From: UBA6814 sp040753075
Lineage (GTDB): Bacteria; Desulfobacterota; Desulfovibrionia; Desulfovibrionales; Desulfovibrionaceae
Reading direction: 5' to 3'
DNA length: 59,046 bases
Assembly (NCBI GenBank): GCA_040753075.1
Contig: JBFMHA010000016.1
Location: 1 to 59,046 of the forward strand
Shown here: one piece after another, positions 1 to 8,200 of the stretch
Numbering within the stretch: the stretch's first letter is position 1
Layout: each line of letters starts with the position of its first letter
The notes under the pieces: generated by a model
The model's database searches: none
Told to the model about the DNA's origin: nothing
What the model saw: only the letters and a program-made list of their open reading frames with translations
Made by a program: the position numbers and the translations under genes

Positions 1-56
1 GCAAGGGAGACGGGGGCGCGCCCAAGCGTCTGCCCAAGGAGGCGGCGCTGGCCGGG

Positions 57-500
57 GTGCAGCCCCAGCCCAAGACCGTCAAGCGGCCCGGGGCGAAGAA
101 GGCCAAGCGGCCCGACCCGGAAGGCGTGCGCGCCACCATGCGCAGCGTGGCCGTCTGGCTGCACGCCAAGAAGGCCCTGGACATCGTGGCCCTGGACGTG
201 GCCGGCCTGTGCTCGGTGGCCGAGGGCCTGGTCCTGGCCACGGCCCGCAACGTGCGGCAGGCCCAGGCCCTGGCCGACCACGTGCTCAAGACCGCGGGCG
301 AGGAGGGCATCTCCTACCTGGGCATGGAGGGATACCGCGCCGGCGGCTGGGTGCTCCTGGACCTGAACGACGTGCTGGTGCACATCTTCCAGGAGGACAC
401 GCGGCGCTTCTACAACCTGGAGGGCCTGTGGGCCGACGCCGCGCCCGTGGAGCTGGACCTGGGGCCGGACGACGACGGCCCGGGAGACGACCATGCCTGA
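57..500 (+). CDS. rsfS: Ribosome silencing factor RsfS, possibly cut at its 5' end
   Basis: RsfS (DUF143/Iojap family) binds ribosomal protein uL14 and blocks subunit joining when nutrients are short. The core domain begins near residue 28 and shows the family pattern: AVWLHAKKALDIVALDV, then a segment ending in ATARNVRQAQALAD, and a C-terminal GGWVLLDLNDVLVHIF followed by RRFYNLEGLW. The start used is a GTG at 57, which leaves a Lys/Pro/Ala-rich extension of about 27 residues. The frame is open to the window edge, so the true start may lie outside. The 3' end overlaps gpmI by 8 bases, implying translational coupling. Confidence 0.88.
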   Translation: MQPQPKTVKRPGAKKAKRPDPEGVRATMRSVAVWLHAKKALDIVALDVAGLCSVAEGLVLATARNVRQAQALADHVLKTAGEEGISYLGMEGYRAGGWVLLDLNDVLVHIFQEDTRRFYNLEGLWADAAPVELDLGPDDDGPGDDHA

Positions 501-2034
501 CCTTCGTCCCACCCTGCTGCTCATCCTGGACGGCTGGGGCCAGGCCCCGGACGGGCCGGGCAACGCCGTGGCCCGGGCCTGCACCCCGACCCTGGACCGG
601 CTCCGGGCCGAGTACCCGGGGACGCTGCTGGACTGCTCCGGCCGGGCCGTGGGCCTGCCCTCGGGGTTCATGGGCAACTCCGAGGTGGGGCACATGAACA
701 TCGGCGCGGGCCGGGTGGTCTACCAGGACATGACCCGCATCGACATCGCCGTCGAGGAGGGCCGCTTCGCGGACAATCCGGCCATCGCCGGAGCCCTGGC
801 CGCGGCCCGGGAGACCGGGGGGCGGCTGCACCTCATGGGCCTGGTGTCCGACGGCGGGGTGCACAGCCACCAGAACCACATCCATGCGCTCCTGGCCGCG
901 GCCAAAGACGCCGGAGTCCCGGCGGTGGTGCACGCCTTCCTGGACGGCCGCGACACCCCGCCGGACAGCGGGGCCGGCTACCTGGAGCAGCTCGCGGCGG
1001 AGATGCGCCGCCTGGGCTGGGGCGAGATCGCCACGGTCATGGGCCGCTACTGGGCCATGGACCGGGACTCGCACTGGGAGCGCAACGAGCGGGCCTATGC
1101 GGCCATGACCGTGGGCCGGGGCAAGGCCGTGGAGGATCCGGTGGCCGCGGTGCGCGACGCCTACGCGGCCAAGGAGTTCGACGAGTTCGTGGAGCCCCGC
1201 GTCGTGACCCGGGAGGGGCGGCCCGTGGCGCTCCTGGCCGACGGCGACGCGGTGTTCTTCTTCAACTTCCGGGCGGATCGCGCCCGCCAGATCGTGCGCG
1301 CCCTGTTCGACCCGGAGTTCACCGGCTTCGCCCGCGAGGCCTTCCCCCGCCTGCACGTGGCCACCATGACCCGCTACGAGTCCTCCTTCCCCCTGCCCGT
1401 GGCCTTTCCCAAGGAGGAGATCGCCGACACCCTGGGCCAGGTGGTGTCGGAACTGGGCCTGACCCAGTTGCGCATCGCCGAGACCGAGAAGTACGCCCAC
1501 GTGACCTATTTCCTGAACTGCGGCCGGGAGGAGCCCTTCCCGGGCGAGGAGCGGGTGCTGACGCCTTCGCCCCGGGAGGTGGCCACCTACGACCTGAAGC
1601 CGGAGATGAGCGTGTTCGAGGTGGCCCGGCGCTTCCGCGAGCGCTGGGGCAAGGGAGGGATCAGTCTGGCGGTGTGCAACCTGGCCAACCTGGACATGGT
1701 GGGGCACACCGGGATGCTTACCGCGGCCATCGCCGCGTGCCAAGCCGTGGATACCGCAGTGGCCGACATCGTGGGCGCGGTGCGGGCCTCGGGCGGCCGG
1801 GTGCTGCTCACCGCGGACCACGGCAACTCCGAGGAGATGATCGACTCCCGCGGCGGGCCGCACACGGCCCACACCCTGAACCAGGTGCCGCTGGTGCTGC
1901 TGGACGACGACTGGAAGGGACGGACCCTCAGGCCGGGCAAGCTGGCGGACATCGCGCCCACCATCCTGGACCTGTGGGGCGTGGAGCGGCCCGCGGCCAT
2001 GACCGGGAAGAGCTTGTTGGGAGAAGGGCAGTGA
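493..2034 (+). CDS. gpmI: 2,3-bisphosphoglycerate-independent phosphoglycerate mutase
   Basis: Interconverts 3- and 2-phosphoglycerate in glycolysis and gluconeogenesis using two metal ions (usually Mn) and a phosphoserine intermediate. The 513-aa length is normal for the family. Visible signatures are LILDGWG at the N-terminus (first metal Asp), the catalytic serine at about residue 63 in GNSEVGHMNIGAG, FLDGRDTPP, NFRADRARQI, the AETEKYAHVTYFLNCG region and the C-terminal LTADHGNSEEM metal site. It overlaps rsfS upstream and shares a GTGA stop/start with the zinc-ribbon gene downstream, so the three form one operon. Confidence 0.97.
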   Translation: MPDLRPTLLLILDGWGQAPDGPGNAVARACTPTLDRLRAEYPGTLLDCSGRAVGLPSGFMGNSEVGHMNIGAGRVVYQDMTRIDIAVEEGRFADNPAIAGALAAARETGGRLHLMGLVSDGGVHSHQNHIHALLAAAKDAGVPAVVHAFLDGRDTPPDSGAGYLEQLAAEMRRLGWGEIATVMGRYWAMDRDSHWERNERAYAAMTVGRGKAVEDPVAAVRDAYAAKEFDEFVEPRVVTREGRPVALLADGDAVFFFNFRADRARQIVRALFDPEFTGFAREAFPRLHVATMTRYESSFPLPVAFPKEEIADTLGQVVSELGLTQLRIAETEKYAHVTYFLNCGREEPFPGEERVLTPSPREVATYDLKPEMSVFEVARRFRERWGKGGISLAVCNLANLDMVGHTGMLTAAIAACQAVDTAVADIVGAVRASGGRVLLTADHGNSEEMIDSRGGPHTAHTLNQVPLVLLDDDWKGRTLRPGKLADIAPTILDLWGVERPAAMTGKSLLGEGQ

Positions 2035-2273
2035 GCGAGCGCAAGAAACCCATCATGCCGGTGAAGCCCAGCGGGATCGAGGTGGTCTTCTTCTACGACT
2101 GCCCCAACTGCCGGCGCAGCCTGCCGGTGGTGGCCCCCACCCAGCCCACCATGGTGCGCTGCGACTCCTGCAGCACCCAGTTTCCCATCGTGCCCGTGGA
2201 CGCCAAGGGCGTGAGCTTCGTCAAGCTCATGACCGCCGGCGGCAAGGCCGCGGTGGATCCCGATTTTCTGTAG
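2031..2273 (+). CDS. Small zinc-ribbon protein
   Basis: An 80-aa protein whose GTG start overlaps the gpmI stop codon (GTGA). An alternative ATG lies at 2055. Two CxxC pairs, CPNC and CDSC, are separated by about 18 residues, the spacing of a treble-clef or zinc-ribbon site, as in zinc-ribbon domains that bind nucleic acid or partner proteins. No catalytic residues are recognisable and the function is unknown. Coupling to gpmI suggests co-expression with a housekeeping operon. A hairpin 8 bases after the stop probably ends the transcript. Confidence 0.75.
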   Translation: MSERKKPIMPVKPSGIEVVFFYDCPNCRRSLPVVAPTQPTMVRCDSCSTQFPIVPVDAKGVSFVKLMTAGGKAAVDPDFL

Positions 2274-2280
2274 AAAAGTT

Positions 2281-2305
2281 CAATAAAACCGCAAGGTTTT
2301 TATTG
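2281..2305 (+). terminator. AT-rich hairpin with GCAA loop after the gpmI operon
   Basis: Arms CAATAAAACC and GGTTTTTATTG (one bulged T) enclose a GCAA loop of GNRA type. It lies between the zinc-ribbon gene and the glycosyltransferase at 2350. The U-rich 3' arm could act in termination, although no separate T-run follows. Confidence 0.5.
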
Positions 2306-2349
2306 CAAATGCACGTTCTGCCCGTCTCAGCACATTCTCTGCGCATCGA

Positions 2350-3429
2350 ATGCGGCATTTGCGCCGCGCGACGCTGGTGAGCCGCGTGTCCGACCGGCTG
2401 GACCTGCTGTACCTGGCCGCCGCGGGCCAGAACCTGCCCAGCGTGCGCTTCCGGGTCCTGCCCTTCGTGGCCGAGGCCCAGGCCCGGGGCCTGCGGGCCG
2501 AGTGGCGCACCGTGCCCAAGACCGCGGCGGGCCGGGCGGGCTTCGCCCTGACCCTGCCCCGGGCGCGGGCCATCGTGCTCCAGAAGCGGCTGCTCACCGC
2601 GCCGGAGCTGGCCATGCTGCGCCGCCGGGCGGACCTGGTGGCCTTCGACTTCGACGACGCCCTGTGGACCTGCCACCCCAACGTCACCGACCAGGCCCAG
2701 CGCGACCGCGTCGCCAGCCGGGCTGCCGGCGGCCTGGAGCGCACCGCGGCCCGGGTGGACCTGGTGGTGGCGGGCAACGCCTACCTGGCCGGCCGCATGA
2801 AGGCCCTGGCCCGGCGGGTGGAGATCCTGCCCACGCCCATCGACGCCCGCATCTACCTGCCGCCAGCGCGCCGGGCCGAATCCGGCCGCATCACCGTGGG
2901 CTGGATGGGCACCTCGTGCAACCTCTTCTTCCTGCCCGAGGTGTTCGAGGCCCTGCGCCGGATATCGGACCTGGTGCGGGTGTTCGTGGTCTCGGACGAG
3001 CCCTGCGTGTTCCCGCACGGCCTGCCCGCCACCTTCATGAGCTGGAGCCCGGCCGCCGAGGTGGAGCATCTCCAGGCCATGGACGTGGGGCTCATGCCCC
3101 TGACCGACGACGAGTACACCCGCGGCAAGTGCGGGTTCAAGCTGCTCCAGTACATGGCCTGCGGGACCGTGCCCGTGGCCTCGGACGTGGGCTTCAACCG
3201 GGAGATCGTGCGGCACGGGGTCAACGGCTTTCTGGTGCGCGGCGCGGCCGAGACCGTGGACTGCGTGGAGCGCCTGGCCCGGGACCCGGCCCTGCGCCGG
3301 GACATGGCCGAGGCCGCCCGGCGGACCGTGGAGGAGAAGTTCTCCCTGGAGGCCGCCGCGGACAAGCTGTTCGCCTGGCTGGGCCTGGGCGGTCGTTCCG
3401 CCGGTTTTCGCGGCGGCAGGGCCGGCTGA
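2350..3429 (+). CDS. GT4-type glycosyltransferase
   Basis: A 359-aa GT-B glycosyltransferase of the GT4/group 1 type, probably building LPS or another surface glycan at the cytoplasmic membrane face. The C-terminal half shows the nucleotide-sugar domain: ITVGWMGTSCN, GLMPLTDDEYTRGKCGFKLL, ACGTVPVASDVGFNREIV and HGVNGFLV. The N-terminal half holds FDFDDALW. The ATG at 2350 is used, but a GTG at 2386 is also possible and neither has a strong ribosome-binding site. It points toward the oppositely oriented glycan operon at 3481-9486. Sugar and acceptor cannot be predicted. Confidence 0.82.
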   Translation: MRHLRRATLVSRVSDRLDLLYLAAAGQNLPSVRFRVLPFVAEAQARGLRAEWRTVPKTAAGRAGFALTLPRARAIVLQKRLLTAPELAMLRRRADLVAFDFDDALWTCHPNVTDQAQRDRVASRAAGGLERTAARVDLVVAGNAYLAGRMKALARRVEILPTPIDARIYLPPARRAESGRITVGWMGTSCNLFFLPEVFEALRRISDLVRVFVVSDEPCVFPHGLPATFMSWSPAAEVEHLQAMDVGLMPLTDDEYTRGKCGFKLLQYMACGTVPVASDVGFNREIVRHGVNGFLVRGAAETVDCVERLARDPALRRDMAEAARRTVEEKFSLEAAADKLFAWLGLGGRSAGFRGGRAG

Positions 3430-3480
3430 CCCGACCCCGCGAGAAGGTCAGCCCAGAATCATACGGACTTTTGCGGGGGG

Positions 3481-5004
3481 CTACAGCCGCGACAGCACGT
3501 GCCGCTCCAGCACGCTCGCCAGGGGCTCGCTGCGGGAGAGGTATTCCCGGTCGATGTCCCGATCCGCGCGCTGCGGCTCGGGCAGGGAGTCCAGGTCCTC
3601 GTAGCGCACCAGCCTGGCCCAGCCGTCCTGCACCATGTCGTCCAGCAGCCGGAACTCGGTGTCGAACACCCAGGTTTCCTTCCCGTACGGCAGCAGGTCG
3701 TAGAGCAGGGTGGTCATGCCGCCGGCCACGATGTTGATCTCCGCCATGAGCTGGTCGGTGATCCTCTCCACGTGGCGCACCCGGTCCGCGTAGCCCGACT
3801 CCAGGCAGTAGCAGGCGATCTGGCGCTCGGGCCGCTCGTCGGGCTTGTACTTGAAGTACACGGTGTAGCCCAGGTCCATGAGCTTCATCATGTACTGGCC
3901 GATGCGCCGGGTGTCGCCCCAGAACTCGTAGGGCACCAGGATGTTCTTCACGTTGAAGTTAGGCGAGTCCAGCCGCTTGTATTCGTACCCGTGCTTGTTG
4001 GTCCCGGGCAGGAAGTAGCCATCGGGATAGGCCCGGCCCCAGCGCCGCACCACGTCCTCCCAGTACTGTCCCCACACGATGACGTTGTCGTACCACTGGT
4101 AGTCGCCGGGCGCCCAGCCCTCCAGGGTGTAGGCCGCCTGGCGGCGGGCGTACATGCCGAGCTGGTAGCCGATGCTGGGAATGCCCAGGGCCTTGCAGGC
4201 GAAGAGGATGGGGTGGACCTCCTGGTGGTCGTCCAGGCCGAAGAAGAGGGCGGGCTTGTCCCTGCCCAGGTTCTCCAGGTGGCGGCGGAACTCGAACGCC
4301 TGGAAGGACATGTGCTCCTCGCAGCGGGCCAGCACCGCGGGCAGGAAGGGCGCCAGGTCCGGTCCCAGCCCGTCGGCCGGGTACTCGTGGGCGAAGAGCC
4401 GGGGCGCGGCGTGGCGGCGGTAGAGGAAATAGGCGGGACGCCCCAGCTTCTCCCGGTCCCTGAGCACCCGGGCCGAGGCGGAATAGACGTAGGTGAAGTC
4501 CACGCCCTTCCCCTCGAACAGCGGGACCATCTCCCGGGTGCGGAAGTCGTTGGGGCCGTAGCGGTAGAAGAGCATGGTCCCGGCCCTGCCGCGCAGGACC
4601 TTCCGGTTGTGCGCCGGCAGCACCCGCTGGTAGCGCCACCAGTTGGACAGGCTGCGCTTGCTCCTGGGCCGCAGCACCTCCCAGATCTTGGCCAGGTTCA
4701 CGTCGTTGCGGAACACCGGGGTGAGCTCGCCGGACAGGAAGCGCCGGAGCAGCGGTCCGTACTGCACCAGCCGGAACAGCCAGCGCCAGTACAGGTTGCC
4801 CACCTGGCCCGAGAGCCAGTTGAAGCCCTCGCGGCGGTAGTTGTCCAGGAACCTTGCGCCGTTGGCGGCCTTCAGTTCGTAGAGCCGCAGGAGCAGGTCC
4901 AGGGCCCGGTCCAGGTCGTTGTCCGGGTGGTAGGTCTCGCGCACCCCCGGCCCGTTCAGCTCCACGATGCCCGAGGAGCCCTCATGCACCAGAACGCGCG
5001 GCAT
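3481..5004 (-). CDS. Uncharacterised 507-aa surface-polysaccharide protein
   Basis: Last gene of the minus-strand glycan operon; its start overlaps the stop of the upstream glycosyltransferase by 23 bases. No transmembrane segment or signal peptide is evident, so it is probably cytosolic. The C-terminal half looks like a GT-B type or CDP-glycerol transferase-like alpha/beta fold (ILVPYEFWGDTRRIGQYM, VYFKYKPDERPERQ, INIVAGGMTTLLYDLLPYGK), where a glycine-rich turn would face a sugar nucleotide. The N-terminal half contains LFFGLDDHQEVHPILFACKALGIPS. I do not recognise the family. Glycan transfer or processing is inferred mainly from context. Confidence 0.6.
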   Translation of the reverse strand: MPRVLVHEGSSGIVELNGPGVRETYHPDNDLDRALDLLLRLYELKAANGARFLDNYRREGFNWLSGQVGNLYWRWLFRLVQYGPLLRRFLSGELTPVFRNDVNLAKIWEVLRPRSKRSLSNWWRYQRVLPAHNRKVLRGRAGTMLFYRYGPNDFRTREMVPLFEGKGVDFTYVYSASARVLRDREKLGRPAYFLYRRHAAPRLFAHEYPADGLGPDLAPFLPAVLARCEEHMSFQAFEFRRHLENLGRDKPALFFGLDDHQEVHPILFACKALGIPSIGYQLGMYARRQAAYTLEGWAPGDYQWYDNVIVWGQYWEDVVRRWGRAYPDGYFLPGTNKHGYEYKRLDSPNFNVKNILVPYEFWGDTRRIGQYMMKLMDLGYTVYFKYKPDERPERQIACYCLESGYADRVRHVERITDQLMAEINIVAGGMTTLLYDLLPYGKETWVFDTEFRLLDDMVQDGWARLVRYEDLDSLPEPQRADRDIDREYLSRSEPLASVLERHVLSRL

Positions 5005-6067
5005 GGCCCCTCCGTTGCAGGAGATCGGTGAAGATGGCCTCCATGCGGTCCACCTTGTGGGCCAGGGAGAACTCCGGGGCCAGGGCGCGGCTGGCCGCGG
5101 CCATGCGCTCCCGCTCCCCGCGGTCGGCCAGGAGCCGGGCCAGGGCCGCGGCGAGGGCCGCGACGTCGTCCGGCGGCACCAGCAGGCCGTTGCCCCGGAT
5201 GAGCTCCGGCACCCCGCCCACGGCCGACGCCACCGCGGGCAGGCCCAGGCAGGCGGCCTCCATCAGGGTGTTGGGCAGGCTCTCGGACCGGGAGGGCAGC
5301 ACGAAGAGGTCCATGGCCGCCAGGTGGTCGGCCACGTTCTCCACCCGGCCGGTGCAGTGGACCCGGCCCGCCAGGCCCAGGCCCGCGATGTCCGCGGCCC
5401 AGCGTTCGGGCCGGCAGCCCACGCAGACCAGGTGGGCCGGGACGTGTTCCGGAGGCAGGGCGGCGAAGGCCCGGAGCAGGATGTCCACGCCCTTGACCGG
5501 CTTGTCCCCGGCCACGGCGCCCAGCACCGGGACCCCGGCCGGGACGCCCAGCCGCTCCCGCATGGCCTGCGGCGCGACCGCCGGGGTCACGCGCTCGGCC
5601 GGGATGCCGTTGTACACCACCTCGACGCGCTTCGCGGACACGCCCAGGCTCCGCAGCACCCGGGCGCAGGCCCGGGAGTTCACGGTGAACAGGGCCATGC
5701 CCGGGGACCAGTAGGGCAGGGGATTGCCCGGCCGGTACATGACCCCGCGGTGGCCCAGGCACACCCCGCCCCGCCTGCGCCAGGCCAGGCTCCACCAGGC
5801 CAGGGCCTTGAGCGCCTTGTTGTGGAAGGCCTGGACGATGAAGGGTCCGGCGTCGGGCAGCGCGGCCTCAACAGCTTTTCGCCAGTCCCGGCGGGCCGGG
5901 GGCAGGGTGCGGAAGTCCAGGTCGCCGGCCAGGGGCTCGCTGGCCGCCTGGTGGGGCGCGAAAAAGGTCACGGCGTGGCCGCGGGCGGCCAGGCCCTGGC
6001 CCAGGTACAGGGCCTGCCGCGCCCCGCCGCTGGCGCTCTCCGAGGAGGTGAAGAGCACGATGCGCAT
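4982..6067 (-). CDS. GT4-type glycosyltransferase
   Basis: A 361-aa group 1 glycosyltransferase. The start is the ATG at 6067, whose A is also the last base of the upstream stop codon (TGATG), and the protein begins MRIVLFTSSESASGGARQAL, a typical GT-B N-terminal strand with a glycine-rich acceptor loop. Donor-site motifs are VLGAVAGDKPVKGVDILLRA, LFVLPSRSESLPNTLMEAAC and GLPAVASAVGGVPELI (E-x7-E pattern of GT4). It is tightly coupled to the GT9 gene upstream and the 507-aa gene downstream. LPS core or O-chain assembly is likely; the sugar is unknown. Confidence 0.87.
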   Translation of the reverse strand: MRIVLFTSSESASGGARQALYLGQGLAARGHAVTFFAPHQAASEPLAGDLDFRTLPPARRDWRKAVEAALPDAGPFIVQAFHNKALKALAWWSLAWRRRGGVCLGHRGVMYRPGNPLPYWSPGMALFTVNSRACARVLRSLGVSAKRVEVVYNGIPAERVTPAVAPQAMRERLGVPAGVPVLGAVAGDKPVKGVDILLRAFAALPPEHVPAHLVCVGCRPERWAADIAGLGLAGRVHCTGRVENVADHLAAMDLFVLPSRSESLPNTLMEAACLGLPAVASAVGGVPELIRGNGLLVPPDDVAALAAALARLLADRGERERMAAASRALAPEFSLAHKVDRMEAIFTDLLQRRGHAARSGA

Positions 6068-7131
6068 CAGGACCGGGGCTCCACTGCCGCGTCCAGGCGG
6101 CGCAGCAGTTCGGGCAGCACGGCTTCGGGCGCGAGGTCCGTGAGGCAGCGCATGGTGTCGCACTCGTTGCGGTTGCAGGGTTGGCAGGGCAGGCCCAGGC
6201 GCACGTCGCCGTGCTCGGGCGAGGGGTAGGTCCAGGCGTCGGAGGTGGAGCCCAGCACCGCCAGGGTGGGCGCGCCCACGGCCACGGCCAGGTGCCGCGG
6301 GGCCGAGCAGGTCCCGAAGTGGAGCACGGCCTTCTCCTGGACCGCGGCCAGTTGGCGCAGGGTGAGCATCGCGTCGGGGACCACGCAGGCGGGCGAGCCG
6401 CTGGCCGCGGCCACCTCCCGGGCCAGGTCCCTTTCCCCCGGCCCCCAGGCGATGAGGAACCGCGCGTCGGGGCGCTGCGCCGCGGCCAGGCCCAGGAGCC
6501 GGCCGAAATGGGCCGCGGGCCAGCGCCGGGTGGCCCGGCGGTGGGAGGGGTCCACCGTCACCAGGGTGCGGTCCTCCAGTTCGTGCGAGGCCAGGTAGTC
6601 CTCTGCCCAGTCACGCTCTTCGGGCCGCAGGAAGAGTTCCGGCCGTTCGCCGCGCCAGGCCAGGCCCAGGGGCTCCAGCACGCTGGCCTTGCACATGGCC
6701 GCGTAGCCGTCCCGGGGCCGGGTGACGTGGGAATAGAGCCAGCGGTTGTACCAGGGCGGGTCGTAGGAGAGACGCCAGCGGCAGCCCAGGAGCCGGGACA
6801 GGGCCACCACCCAGCGGATGCGCGGCAGCTGCTGGAAGTCCACCACCAGGTCGAACCGCTGCCGGGCCACCCGGAAATAGAAGGCCAGCTCCCTGGGCAG
6901 GCTGGAGAGCTGCTTCTTGTCCACGGCCCAGATGCGGGCGATGTGCGGGTTGTTCTCCAGCACCGGCGCGCAGCGGGCCTCGGTGAACACGTGGACCTCG
7001 GCCTGGGGAAAGGCCCCCTTCAGGAGCCGGATGGCCGGGGTGGCCAGGAGCACGTCCCCGATCTGTCGGAGCTGGCAGACCAGGATGCGCCGCACCTGGG
7101 GCGCGGGTATGAGCAGCCGGTCAACGGCCAC
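6067..7131 (-). CDS. Heptosyltransferase-like GT9 family glycosyltransferase
   Basis: A 354-aa GT9 family protein, the family of LPS heptosyltransferases that use ADP-heptose. The start is a GTG at 7131, overlapping the upstream gene by 11 bases. Family features are ILVCQLRQIGDVLLATPAIR near the N-terminus, VTVDPSHRRATRRWP in the middle, the FGTCSAPRHLAVAVGAPTLAVLG donor-site region (first 20 residues FGTCSAPRHLAVAVGAPTLA), and a Cys-rich GLPCQPCNRNEC that is common in this family. It probably adds a heptose-like sugar to the LPS inner core. Exact acceptor not determinable. Confidence 0.85.
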   Translation of the reverse strand: MAVDRLLIPAPQVRRILVCQLRQIGDVLLATPAIRLLKGAFPQAEVHVFTEARCAPVLENNPHIARIWAVDKKQLSSLPRELAFYFRVARQRFDLVVDFQQLPRIRWVVALSRLLGCRWRLSYDPPWYNRWLYSHVTRPRDGYAAMCKASVLEPLGLAWRGERPELFLRPEERDWAEDYLASHELEDRTLVTVDPSHRRATRRWPAAHFGRLLGLAAAQRPDARFLIAWGPGERDLAREVAAASGSPACVVPDAMLTLRQLAAVQEKAVLHFGTCSAPRHLAVAVGAPTLAVLGSTSDAWTYPSPEHGDVRLGLPCQPCNRNECDTMRCLTDLAPEAVLPELLRRLDAAVEPRS

Positions 7132-8200
7132 GGCGGGCCTCCTGCGCCACCTGGCCGAGCCATTGGGCCAGGGTCCGGGTCTGGGCCTCCAGGGAGAAGT
7201 TCGCGGCCATGTGCTCCCATACCGCGCGGCGGGCGGCCAGGAGCGCGGCGTCGTCCAGGGACAGGGCCGCGTCCAGGGCTGCGGCGAGCTCCTCCACGCC
7301 CGCGGGGTAGGGGAGCAGGAAGCGGTCCAGGCCCGTGGGCCAGGCCTCGGCCACCCCGCCCACGTCCCGGGCCACCGGGAGCAGGCCCTCGGCCATGGCC
7401 TCCAGCAGGGCGTTGGGCAGGCCTTCGGACCGGGAGGGCAGGGCGAAGAGGTCGGCCCGGGCCAGCTCGGTCCGCACGTCGGACACGAAGCCCGGCCAGG
7501 CCATGCGCTCGCCCAGGCCCAGGCGTTGCGCCCTGGCCTTGAGTTCGGATTCGGCGCTGCCCGCGCCCAGGATGCGGCAGCGGAAGTCGCGCCCCTGTCC
7601 GGCCAGCCGGGCCAGGGCCTCCAGCAGGTCGGCGTGGCCCTTGTCCGGGTTGAGCTGGCTCGTGGTCACGATGATCCGGGGCGCGTTGGCCCGTTCCGGC
7701 GCGGCCGGGGCCGGCTCCTTGCCGGTGGGGATGACCGTGACGTCGGCCTCGGCCACGAAGGACAGCTCCGCGGCCATGTCCCGGGCGATGTAGGCGCAGG
7801 GGGCCAGCAGCCGCGGCCTGAGAAAGCGGTGGGTGAGGCGGACCTTGAGGCTGTCGCGCATGTCCCGGGGCAGCCCGACCCGGTGCACCACCGGGATGCC
7901 GGCCAGGCGGGCGGCCACCCCGGCCAGGCGCAGGTCCTTGCCCACGTTGCAGACGACCACCTCGGTCTTCTCCTCCCGGAACAGGCGCAGGAAGCGGGCT
8001 ACGCCCAGCGGGCCGTAGTCCATGCCGAAGTCCCAGGCCCGGGCGTCCAGGCCTGCGGCTCGGGCCGCGTCCAGGAAGGGTCCGGGCCGGGCCGCGAGGA
8101 TCGGGCGGTGGCCCAGGCGGGCCAGGGTGCGGGCCGCGTCCAGGGTCCAGGCCTTGACCCCGCCGAAGCGGCGGGTGGCGTTGACGAAGGCGACGTTCAC
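7121..8200 (-). CDS. GT4-type glycosyltransferase
   Basis: A 359-aa group 1 glycosyltransferase starting at the GTG at 8200, which overlaps the stop of the upstream SGNH-type gene (GTGA). The N-terminus VNVAFVNATRRFGGVKAWTL matches the GT4 start with a GG acceptor loop. Donor-domain motifs are IIVTTSQLNPDKGHADLLEA, RILGAGSAESELKARAQRLG, DLFALPSRSEGLPNALLEAM and a following VARDVGGVAEAW. It belongs to the five-gene minus-strand glycan operon. The longer open frame upstream of 8200 lies inside the neighbouring gene and is not coding. Confidence 0.87.
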   Translation of the reverse strand: MNVAFVNATRRFGGVKAWTLDAARTLARLGHRPILAARPGPFLDAARAAGLDARAWDFGMDYGPLGVARFLRLFREEKTEVVVCNVGKDLRLAGVAARLAGIPVVHRVGLPRDMRDSLKVRLTHRFLRPRLLAPCAYIARDMAAELSFVAEADVTVIPTGKEPAPAAPERANAPRIIVTTSQLNPDKGHADLLEALARLAGQGRDFRCRILGAGSAESELKARAQRLGLGERMAWPGFVSDVRTELARADLFALPSRSEGLPNALLEAMAEGLLPVARDVGGVAEAWPTGLDRFLLPYPAGVEELAAALDAALSLDDAALLAARRAVWEHMAANFSLEAQTRTLAQWLGQVAQEARRGR